Of a stretch of 7,020 bases of DNA, positions 1 to 6,243 are shown in pieces. The translations under genes were made by a program, and so were the position numbers. The DNA is from Bacteroidota bacterium. Its GTDB lineage: Bacteria > Bacteroidota > Bacteroidia > Bacteroidales > UBA10428. The stretch is from contig JAGDMB010000127.1 of assembly GCA_017860375.1 (NCBI GenBank), forward strand, positions 1 to 7,020, given 5' to 3'. A model generated the notes under the pieces. The model was given only the letters and a program-made list of their open reading frames with translations. It did not search any database and was not told the origin of the DNA. Numbering within the stretch: the stretch's first letter is position 1; each line of letters starts with the position of its first letter.

Positions 1-870
1 CTCCGGATTTGTTTCACCGGCATACTGGCTGAGGCTTGTATCACCCCCCAGCTCGGAAATTGCAGGAACCCTCCAGAGGCTTGCAAACTCAGGCACCAGG
101 GCATGATTGCTATTGCTGATGACGTCATCAATATATCCCTGGGCATCGGCAGATGTGAATTCTTTTAATTCCGGATCGTTATAATACCCGCTGTAAAAAA
201 GATATACCCTTGCGATCATGGCTTCGGCGGCCCATTTTGTCGCACGTCCCTGGTTTTCCGGATCCATGGAACCATAGGGAGCCGCAAGTCCGTTCTCAGC
301 ACAGAATTTAAAATCGCTGAGAATCATATAATAGAGGTCTTCAGCAGGTGTTCTCGGGGGAATTTCATCGGGTTTAAGGGTATGATCGAGCGCAGGGATC
401 TCACCAAACATCCGGGCAAGATAGAAATGATAATGGGCCCTTAAGAACCTGGCTTCCGCCTGGAACTGCAACTGCAATTTTTCATTTCCGGTCCAGTCGA
501 TAAAGGATTCATACTCCAGGTATGTATTGGCCCGGTAAATTCCGCCATAGTAATATTGCCATATATCCTGGTTCGCAGTGGCCTCAGGCCATTGGATTGC
601 CCTGTCCCAGAGTTGAAAATGGTTGCCGGCATCCGCTGAACCGGCACCTCCTGCGCAATTATCGGACATAATTTCAGACATAATATAATTGCTCCACCAG
701 TCATCGTAAAGAAGCATGTTATAGACAGCAGTGAGTGCCTCCTGACCATCTTCGGGTGTTTTGTAGAAACTCTCGATAACCTGATATTGCGTAGGATACC
801 GGTTGAGGAAGTCTTCGCCGCACCCGGCCAGCAACCACACAAGGAATAGGATTGTCATTATTCTTTTCAT
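1..870 (-). CDS. SusD/RagB-family surface glycan-binding lipoprotein (3' end outside window)
   Basis: This is an open frame of 290 codons running from an ATG at 870 to the left edge, with no stop codon; the C-terminal part is missing from the window. Residues 1-17 form a lipoprotein signal peptide with a clear lipobox (LLAGC, lipidated Cys17), so the mature protein should be anchored in the outer membrane. It continues with the family-typical start DFLNRYPT (20-27). Two further SusD hallmarks follow: the helical stretch AEARFLRAHYHFYLARMFGEIP (about 138-159) and GRATKWAAEAMIARVYL (208-224), which match the TPR-like core of the SusD-like N-terminal domain. Family members are usually 450-650 residues, so roughly half is seen. 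SusD proteins sit as a lid on the SusC transporter and bind its ligand. The gene starts 11 bases after the susC-like stop and is almost certainly co-transcribed with it. The family call is firm. The ligand cannot be inferred. Confidence 0.93.
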   Translation of the reverse strand, partial: MKRIMTILFLVWLLAGCGEDFLNRYPTQYQVIESFYKTPEDGQEALTAVYNMLLYDDWWSNYIMSEIMSDNCAGGAGSADAGNHFQLWDRAIQWPEATANQDIWQYYYGGIYRANTYLEYESFIDWTGNEKLQLQFQAEARFLRAHYHFYLARMFGEIPALDHTLKPDEIPPRTPAEDLYYMILSDFKFCAENGLAAPYGSMDPENQGRATKWAAEAMIARVYLFYSGYYNDPELKEFTSADAQGYIDDVISNSNHALVPEFASLWRVPAISELGGDTSLSQYAGETNPE

Positions 871-881
871 GGCGTTTCGTT

Positions 882-3800
882 TTAGAATTTAACATTTAAA
901 CCCACCAGGTAGGTACGGGCCGAAGGATAAAAACCGACATCCACACCCGAAGCATAGGCGTCCTGAAGTTGCCCTGCATCGTTATAATAGGATCCGAATC
1001 CAACTTCAGGATCCAGTCCCGGATACCTGGTGAAAGTAAAAGGATTTGTCACGGAAAAATACAACCTCAGCTGTTGCAGGGGTGATTTTTTCAGGATGGT
1101 AATAAAATCATACCCCAGGTTGATGGTTTTAATCCTGAGGAAACCGGCATCTTTCACATAGAGATCACTGAACCGGCCCCAGTTCTGATTGGATTCATTG
1201 CCATACGTAACACGGGGCACGGTGTTGGATGTCCCTTCGCCTGCCTGGACAACGCCATCTTCATTCTGGTCGATCCAATGCCAGCGGTCGAGGATATCTG
1301 CGGTATAGTTACTAAACGGACGCTCCAGCATACGGTAGCACATCACCACCTGGTTACCTGCCACACCCTGTAAGCTAAACAAAAAATCAAATCCCCTGTA
1401 ATCGGCTGCCAGTGAAAATCCGTAAACATAATCAGGGTTTGGATCTCCCAGCATGACCTTGTCGAGATCACTGATCTTGCCATCGCCGTTTTCATCCGTT
1501 CGCCTTACATCTCCTGGTTTGGCTCCCTGCTGAAGCAAAGCTCCGTCTGAATTTACGTAATTATCCACCTCTTCCTGTGACTGGAAGAGTCCATTCATCT
1601 GGTAGCCCCAGAAATACCCCATGGGATATCCTTCCTCAACACGGTAGAATTCCTGAGATCCGTTATATAACACGCTTGTGGATCCACGGATCAATTCATT
1701 CGGTACCTCTGTCACTTTGTTCTTGTTATACGCCAGGTTGGCATTTATGTCGAGGTTAAGCAAGCCGATGGATCTGTGGTAACTCATTTCAAATTCTGCA
1801 CCCGTATTGATCACATTGCCTGCATTGATAAGTGGATCCTCGTTGCTGATGCCTGCACTGCCTGAAATACTGGCAACGGTGGTGGGAATGATCCAGTCTT
1901 TGCTGTTTTTTCTATAGAAGTCGAAGGCAAATCCAAAACTGTTTAAAAACCGCGCATCAAATCCGATATCGGTCTGGGTCGAAGCTTCCCATTTCAAACT
2001 GGGATTGGGCATAATGTTGGGTGATACGCCGACCTGCCTGGTTCCAAAAGGATAATACCGGTTTGTGGTAGACAATGTGGCAAGGTAGGTATACTGGGCG
2101 TAAGGTTCTTTCCCGTTTTGTCCCCAGCTTCCGCGCAATTTCAGGTAGTTCAGCCATGACAGCGATTTCATGAAATCCTCACTGGAAATCACCCATCCTG
2201 CAGATACGGCAGGGAACCAACCCACACGATTTTCGGGACCGAACCGGGAGGAAGCATCTCTTCGGAGCGAAAAAGTGAAAAGGTATTTTTCGCTATAGTT
2301 ATAACTCAGACGTCCAAAAAAGGAGTACCGGCTGTCCCCTTTTCCAAAATCTCCCAATAAATAAGTGGTATCAATGGTTGCTACATTGGATAAAATCGGA
2401 ATATCCGTTGAAAGCCAGCCCTGAGATGTGCCGTCCACATTAAAATACCGGTTGTCCTGCACATTGGCGCCGATCATTCCAAGGACATTATGATTGCCAA
2501 TGGATTTCGTATAGGTGAGGATATTGTCAAAATTATAACTGAAATCCCGTGACATGTATTGCTTGTATTCCGGAACAGACCTGTAGGTTTCATTCGTCAG
2601 TTTGAAAGAATCGTTGGCGGTTGAATTATTCTGAAATGCCAGGTTTGCGCCAAAATCGGACCGGAATTTAAGGCCTTTCATGATTTCCAACTCCACATAA
2701 ATATCACCGATCAGGTCGTCGTTGTTCTTTTTCTCATTATAGTTATAATGCATGGAGGCGATCGGGTTAATCTGTTCCTCAACAAAAGTAGATCTGCCAA
2801 ATCCGTCGTATACATTCGGGTCGTAAGGTTCGATAAGAGGGCTGGCCTCCAGAATCTCCCTCATGAAGTTGTCGAACCTTGTGGTAACACCAAGTCCCCG
2901 GCTGTACCGATGTGTATAGGTAAGGTTTTCACCCACGGTGAGGTATTTTTTTAATCTGTGCTCGGAATTGACACGGAATCCCAGGCGTTCAAAGTACGAT
3001 TTATTTTCATAGTTGAAAATACCTTCTTCGGAGTTGTAGGAAAGGGAAAGGGAATAGGATGATTTTTCATTTCCTCCGGTTATGCCCAGGTAATGGCTTT
3101 GAGACGGGGCATTCTTGTTTATGATTTCTTCCTGCCAGAAGGTACCGGTATTGCCCATGGTATCAATACTGTCCAGCTGAGCCTGGGTAAAAGGCACTTT
3201 TGTTCCGGTAGGATACAGGTTGTAATATCCTTCGTTCATAAGATGCGCATATTCCTGGGCATTTAACATGTCGACCGTATTGGTTGGGTTGGACAACCCG
3301 TAGTAAAAATCATAGCTGATCTGGGCTGTGCCTGATTTACCTTTCTTTGTGGTGATCAGAATGACGCCGCTGCCGGCCCGTGAACCATAAATAGCAGCCG
3401 AAGCGGCATCTTTCAGGACATCCACCGATTCGACATCCGAGGGATTCAATGTGGTAAGGCTGCCGGGCACGCCATCGATGAGAACAAGGGGATCGTTACC
3501 GTTGACCGAACCCATTCCGCGGATGGTGATGTTGAAATCCGAACCGGGCTGGCCCGATTTCTTGATCAGGGTCATCCCGGGGGTGGAACCCTGCAGTGCC
3601 GATTCTATACGGGACACATTGTTTTTAACGAGGTCTTCGTTCTTCACCTGGACCGTTGCACCGGTCACCAGTTTTTTCTTCTGGACGCCGTAGCCGACCA
3701 CCACCACTTCATCAAGGCCGATGATGTCGGGGGCCATTCTCATGGTTATTTCTGTCTGGTCGCCGACCTGCACTTCCTCAGAGAGGTAACCGACACTGCT

Positions 3801-4088
3801 GAATACCAGGATGTCGGAGGTGGATGCCTCAAGGGTGAAATGACCGTCGATATCGGTAACGACGCCGGTGGTTGTACCCTTAATCTGGATCGATACGCCG
3901 GGCAGGACTTCGTTGGTATTGGCATCGGAGACAGTTCCCGTCACCACTTTTTTATCGTCCTGCCGCGATGGAGTATCACTGGCAGAAACCTGCGCAAAGG
4001 ACAAACCGAGGAGAAATCCAAGGGCTATCATACGGATCCTGAAGCCCGGACCTCTCCTTTGCCGTGAAAAGGCAATGTTTTTTTTCAT
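882..4088 (-). CDS. SusC/RagA-family TonB-linked outer-membrane transporter
   Basis: This is a complete gene of about 1068 residues, a normal length for SusC proteins. Numbering from MKKN: a signal peptide spans 1-36, with cleavage likely after VSA. A carboxypeptidase-D regulatory-like beta domain covers about 48-120 (VVTGTV...GVSIQIKG...DIDGHFTL). The TonB-box-like segment DEVVVVGYG is at 126-134. The plug follows to about 253 and ends in the SusC signature region (DPLVLIDGVPGS at about 199, then VLKDAASAAIYGSRAGSGVI). The rest is a 22-strand-type beta barrel ending in a C-terminal Phe (GLNVKF), as expected for BAM-assembled proteins. There is no STN domain, so direct anti-sigma signalling is not indicated. 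Two EF-hand-like loops lie in the barrel. It imports a ligand with TonB energy together with the SusD partner downstream. The ATG at 4088 (or the adjacent one at 4091) is preferred because a longer version would begin with TTG at 4133 and would displace the signal peptide from the N terminus. The substrate is unknown. Confidence 0.96.
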   Translation of the reverse strand: MKKNIAFSRQRRGPGFRIRMIALGFLLGLSFAQVSASDTPSRQDDKKVVTGTVSDANTNEVLPGVSIQIKGTTTGVVTDIDGHFTLEASTSDILVFSSVGYLSEEVQVGDQTEITMRMAPDIIGLDEVVVVGYGVQKKKLVTGATVQVKNEDLVKNNVSRIESALQGSTPGMTLIKKSGQPGSDFNITIRGMGSVNGNDPLVLIDGVPGSLTTLNPSDVESVDVLKDAASAAIYGSRAGSGVILITTKKGKSGTAQISYDFYYGLSNPTNTVDMLNAQEYAHLMNEGYYNLYPTGTKVPFTQAQLDSIDTMGNTGTFWQEEIINKNAPSQSHYLGITGGNEKSSYSLSLSYNSEEGIFNYENKSYFERLGFRVNSEHRLKKYLTVGENLTYTHRYSRGLGVTTRFDNFMREILEASPLIEPYDPNVYDGFGRSTFVEEQINPIASMHYNYNEKKNNDDLIGDIYVELEIMKGLKFRSDFGANLAFQNNSTANDSFKLTNETYRSVPEYKQYMSRDFSYNFDNILTYTKSIGNHNVLGMIGANVQDNRYFNVDGTSQGWLSTDIPILSNVATIDTTYLLGDFGKGDSRYSFFGRLSYNYSEKYLFTFSLRRDASSRFGPENRVGWFPAVSAGWVISSEDFMKSLSWLNYLKLRGSWGQNGKEPYAQYTYLATLSTTNRYYPFGTRQVGVSPNIMPNPSLKWEASTQTDIGFDARFLNSFGFAFDFYRKNSKDWIIPTTVASISGSAGISNEDPLINAGNVINTGAEFEMSYHRSIGLLNLDINANLAYNKNKVTEVPNELIRGSTSVLYNGSQEFYRVEEGYPMGYFWGYQMNGLFQSQEEVDNYVNSDGALLQQGAKPGDVRRTDENGDGKISDLDKVMLGDPNPDYVYGFSLAADYRGFDFLFSLQGVAGNQVVMCYRMLERPFSNYTADILDRWHWIDQNEDGVVQAGEGTSNTVPRVTYGNESNQNWGRFSDLYVKDAGFLRIKTINLGYDFITILKKSPLQQLRLYFSVTNPFTFTRYPGLDPEVGFGSYYNDAGQLQDAYASGVDVGFYPSARTYLVGLNVKF
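1236..1271 (-). other. EF-hand-like loop 2 in the SusC barrel
   Basis: Residues 940-951 of the transporter read DQNEDGVVQAGE. Asp, Asn and Asp at loop positions 1, 3 and 5, Gly at 6, a hydrophobic residue at 8 and Glu at 12 fit a canonical 12-residue calcium-binding loop. It lies between DRWHW and a downstream NTVPR, a stretch that many SusC proteins bridge with a short Pro-Glu-Asn segment, so it may be an insertion in an extracellular loop. Metal binding is inferred from the pattern only. Confidence 0.5.
1461..1496 (-). other. EF-hand-like loop 1 in the SusC barrel
   Basis: Residues 865-876 read DENGDGKISDLD, with oxygen ligands at positions 1, 3, 5, 9 and 12 and the typical Gly6 and Ile8. 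It is followed by GDPNPDYVYG. A DxNGDGxI segment followed by G(D/N)PNP is a common feature of SusC proteins, and it is probably a structural calcium site in a surface loop. Ion binding is not shown by the sequence alone. Confidence 0.6.
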
Positions 4089-4130
4089 CATAGGTAATAG
4101 GTTAGAGGTTATCATACTGGTTAAAGAATA

Positions 4131-4164
4131 CAAAGGAAATCCAATGTAAACTCAGAAGGGGAAA
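4131..4164 (-). promoter_or_regulatory. Weak alternative promoter for susC
   Basis: On the minus strand TTCCTTTG (4138 to 4131) differs by one base from the Bacteroidota -7 box TAnnTTTG. TTTC (4164 to 4161) lies 22 bases upstream as a poor match to the -33 TTTG. A start from here would give a leader of about 30-35 bases before the ATG at 4091/4088. It is a weaker candidate than the perfect box at 4186-4193, because each element has a mismatch. Confidence 0.2.
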
Positions 4165-4185
4165 TATCACACCGGATTATCTGAT

Positions 4186-4222
4186 CAAATTTAATGAAAG
4201 TAGAAAGATTTCAGGATTCAAA
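4186..4222 (-). promoter_or_regulatory. Candidate Bacteroidota-type promoter of the susCD operon
   Basis: On the minus strand TAAATTTG (4193 to 4186) matches the -7 consensus TAnnTTTG exactly, with a TTTG (4222 to 4219) upstream. The 25-base spacer is longer than the usual spacing of about 19-21 bases (17-23 in some descriptions), so the -33 assignment is doubtful. Transcription would begin near 4176-4180 and give a leader of roughly 90 bases. The upstream TTTG falls inside the proximal arm of the inverted repeat at 4215-4264, which could let a regulator or a structure affect initiation. Confidence 0.42.
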
Positions 4223-4264
4223 TGTTGCAGAATTGTATCGTATTTGTTAAGCAACGTCTGAATC
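4215..4264. repeat. 14-base imperfect inverted repeat in the gap upstream of susC
   Basis: The left arm GATTCAAATGTTGC (4215-4228) and the reverse complement of the right arm, GATTCAGACGTTGC (4251-4264), agree at 12 of 14 positions. They are separated by a 22-base AT-rich spacer. Both differences are transitions. In a minus-strand RNA one becomes a G-U wobble and the other a single C-A mismatch, so 13 of 14 positions can pair. No T-run follows either arm, so it is not a standard intrinsic terminator. It may be an operator, a structured leader or read-through RNA, or the end of a small RNA. Confidence 0.55.
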
Positions 4265-4290
4265 GGAACCTCTGAACGAGGAGGGAGCAG

Positions 4291-4313
4291 AAAAAGGGAA
4301 TCCGGCAACCGAA
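4291..4313 (-). terminator. Weak terminator-like hairpin after the export gene
   Basis: Just after the stop codon of the export gene, the minus strand can form a short hairpin. TTCGG pairs with CCGGA through 5 pairs, one of them T-G, around a 3-base loop, and TTCCCTTTTT follows. The stem is short and the T-run is interrupted by CCC, so termination would be partial at best. Its position is what supports it: it separates the polysaccharide operon from the susCD unit. Confidence 0.3.
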
Positions 4314-4317
4314 GAAA

Positions 4318-5112
4318 CTAATTCGAATTGGTATAGTTCAGGTAGTTCAACACCAGGATCAGGGTGGAAAGACCGGTGAGAAAGAGAGAAAAGGTGGGGA
4401 TATTGATTTTGACCATCTTTGATTTGATGGGTTCGACATATACGATATCGTTGGGCAAAAGGAAAAACCCTTCGGATTTGAGCAGGTCAATTTTCGTAAG
4501 GTCAAGCCGGAAGGTCTTTGTCCCTGTTTTTGATGGCCGCAAAACCAGTACCTTCTTCCGGTTGCCGTAGTCGGTTATGTCGCCTGCCATGCTGATGGCC
4601 TCAAGCACAGTGAGCTGGTTATTGTAATTTTTGTACGTTCCGGGTCTTGCCACTTCTCCCATCACGGAGAACTTAAAGGAAATCAGTTTCAGAATAACGG
4701 TTGCGTCTTTCAGGGAAAGGTCGGTTTTTTCACGGAGAGCAGCAACTGCCTGGTCCAAGGTTTTGTTGACCACTTCAATGCGTCCCAGGATAGGAATTTC
4801 AATAAACCCTGAATCGGTCACCGTGTAACCGTTGATGTACAGATCGGTTTCATTCTGGAAGAGGTTCTGCTGGGAATTTCCCACGGTCTGGTTAATGAGG
4901 TCGTTGATTTCCTGATTCTTGGTGTAAATCCGTATATAAAGGATATCATTGCTCTGAATCCTGTATTCCGGTCTTTCCTTTGGAAAATAATCCGTCGTTT
5001 TGAGCGAATCGTCTTTTCTTTGCAGGTAGACCAGTTGCCCATGCCGCGTACAGGAAGAAAAGAAGAAAACGGTTACCGCAGGGAACAGCAACAGGATAAA
5101 AAATTTTTTCAT
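4318..5112 (-). CDS. Wza-type polysaccharide export outer-membrane lipoprotein
   Basis: This is a complete gene of 264 residues. The N terminus MKKFFILLLFP...FFFSSC is a lipoprotein signal with the lipidated residue at Cys21. The Poly_export domain follows at about 45-145, containing YRIQSNDILYIRIY (51-64), DSGFIEIPILGRIEV (100-114) and TLDQAVAALREK (118-129). An SLBB-type domain spans about 148-225 (FSVMGEVARPGTYKN, then LTVLEAISMAGDITDYGNRKKVLVLRP). A hydrophobic stretch at about 240-257 (FSLFLTGLSTLILVLNYL) may be a C-terminal membrane segment. Proteins of this family form the outer-membrane channel for capsule or exopolysaccharide. At about 265 residues it is much shorter than E. coli Wza (about 380), consistent with a single SLBB domain as in many Bacteroidota homologues. 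The ATG at 5112 is chosen over an in-frame TTG at 5121 because it gives a standard signal peptide. It begins 9 bases after the fcl stop, so it belongs to that operon. No Wzc-like partner follows it. Confidence 0.92.
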   Translation of the reverse strand: MKKFFILLLFPAVTVFFFSSCTRHGQLVYLQRKDDSLKTTDYFPKERPEYRIQSNDILYIRIYTKNQEINDLINQTVGNSQQNLFQNETDLYINGYTVTDSGFIEIPILGRIEVVNKTLDQAVAALREKTDLSLKDATVILKLISFKFSVMGEVARPGTYKNYNNQLTVLEAISMAGDITDYGNRKKVLVLRPSKTGTKTFRLDLTKIDLLKSEGFFLLPNDIVYVEPIKSKMVKINIPTFSLFLTGLSTLILVLNYLNYTNSN

Positions 5113-5121
5113 GGCATACAA

Positions 5122-6243
5122 TTATGCAATATACTGTTCGTACACTTTTTTAATCCCTTCTTCAAAGCCTATCTTTTCTTTCCATCCCAGTTCGTGGAGT
5201 TTTTTCACACTGAGCAATTTCTGAGGGGTACCATCGGGTTTGGATGTATCCCATTCAATCAGTCCGTCAAAACCAACGGTTTCTTTAATCACGTGAGCCA
5301 GTTCCTTGATGGTAAGATCGCGGCCGGTGCCGACGTTGATGTGTGTATTCCGGATTTCTATTTTCGGATCGCGGGAAGTAATCCGGTCTGCAAATTTATC
5401 TTTAACAATATCTTTAAAATCAATATTTTCCATTAAAAATACACAGGCATCTGCCATGTCGTCGGAGTGGAGAAACTCACGGCGGGGAGCGCCGGTGCCC
5501 CAAAGGCGCACAGTTACGGGAGCGCCGGATAAAGCATGGCGGAAGATCCCGTATTTCTCCAGTTTTTCTGCGATTTCTATTTGCGTCGAATTTCCGTCAA
5601 CCCCTTCCACGGGTTTTTTATTAAAGTCATGCCGGATGGCATCCCAGTGGTCTTCAATCAGGCACTTTCCAAGGTGCATTTTGCGGATAAGGGCAGGGAG
5701 CACATGCGATTTTTCGAGATCATAATTGTCATTCGGGCCATACAGATTCGTGGGCATGACGCAGATGAAATTTGTGCCATATTGGATATTGTAGCTTTCG
5801 CAAAGTTTTATTCCGGCTATTTTGGCAATGGCATACGGTTCGTTTGTATATTCCAGCACATCGGTAAGGAGGTATTTTTCTTTCAGCGGCTGGGGTGATT
5901 GTTTGGGATATATGCATGAACTGCCCAGGAAAAGCAGCTTTTTGACACCGTTCAGGTAGCTTTGGTGCACGACGTTATTCTGGATCATCAGGTTCTCGTA
6001 GATAAACTGCCCCCGGTAGGTGTTGTTGGCGACGATGCCTCCTACCTTTGCGGCAGCCAGAAGAACGTACTCCGGCTTTTCAGCCTTAAAAAAGTCAGCG
6101 ACGTCCTGCTGATTGGTCAGGTCGAGTTCATCGATGGTGCGTCCGATCACATTCGCATACCCTTTTGATTCGAGGTTTCTTTTCAGGGCGCTTCCTACCA
6201 GGCCGGTATGGCCGGCGAGGTAAATTTTACTGTTTTTTCTCAT
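5122..6243 (-). CDS. fcl: GDP-L-fucose synthase (GDP-4-keto-6-deoxymannose 3,5-epimerase-4-reductase)
   Basis: This is a complete cytoplasmic enzyme of 373 residues that turns GDP-4-keto-6-deoxy-D-mannose into GDP-L-fucose with NADPH. It is an extended short-chain dehydrogenase. The Rossmann motif GHTGLVG is at 11-17. The catalytic Ser108 lies in LFLGSSCIYPK, with Cys110 next to it, and Tyr137 and Lys141 lie in EPYAIAKIAGIKLCES. His180 follows in SHVLPALIRK. These correspond to Ser107, Cys109, Tyr136, Lys140 and His179 of E. coli Fcl. GAPRREFLHSDDMA (251-264) and SKPDGTPQKLLSV (334-346) complete the family pattern. It is about 50 residues longer than the E. coli enzyme (321), mainly because of an insertion at about 191-243. 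The ATG at 6243 directly follows the gmd TGA, so translation is probably coupled. It is also called wcaG. Confidence 0.97.
   Translation of the reverse strand: MRKNSKIYLAGHTGLVGSALKRNLESKGYANVIGRTIDELDLTNQQDVADFFKAEKPEYVLLAAAKVGGIVANNTYRGQFIYENLMIQNNVVHQSYLNGVKKLLFLGSSCIYPKQSPQPLKEKYLLTDVLEYTNEPYAIAKIAGIKLCESYNIQYGTNFICVMPTNLYGPNDNYDLEKSHVLPALIRKMHLGKCLIEDHWDAIRHDFNKKPVEGVDGNSTQIEIAEKLEKYGIFRHALSGAPVTVRLWGTGAPRREFLHSDDMADACVFLMENIDFKDIVKDKFADRITSRDPKIEIRNTHINVGTGRDLTIKELAHVIKETVGFDGLIEWDTSKPDGTPQKLLSVKKLHELGWKEKIGFEEGIKKVYEQYIA

Noticed and set aside
441..842. A 133-codon minus-strand frame overlapping the susD-like gene
   Set aside because: It is a shadow. The frame beginning at the ATG at 870 gives a lipobox and clear SusD motifs, while this one has a low-complexity, Arg/Ser/Thr-rich translation with no family features.
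4089..4133. N-terminal extension of the SusC protein to a TTG at 4133 or an ATG at 4115
   Set aside because: It would put about 15 or 9 extra residues ahead of MKKN, and the TTG is the end of a possible -7 promoter box. The MKKN start gives a normal signal peptide.
3840..4149. Plus-strand frames of 75 and 93 codons opposite the start of susC
   Set aside because: They overlap each other in different frames and cover the signal-peptide and carboxypeptidase-like region of susC. No promoter or domain supports them.
4219..4254. A promoter formed within the inverted repeat (minus-strand TTG and AACATTTG)
   Set aside because: The -7 box has a mismatch and the spacer is 25 bases. The perfect box at 4186-4193 is the better candidate.
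4215..4264. Invertible, phase-variable promoter flanked by the inverted repeat
   Set aside because: The spacer is only 22 bases, far shorter than known invertible promoter segments in Bacteroides, and no recombinase gene is visible in the window.
5020..5898. Several plus-strand frames of 120-139 codons antisense to fcl and the export gene
   Set aside because: They overlap each other and lie opposite genes with full conserved motifs. Their translations look like reverse-strand artefacts and none has a recognisable domain.
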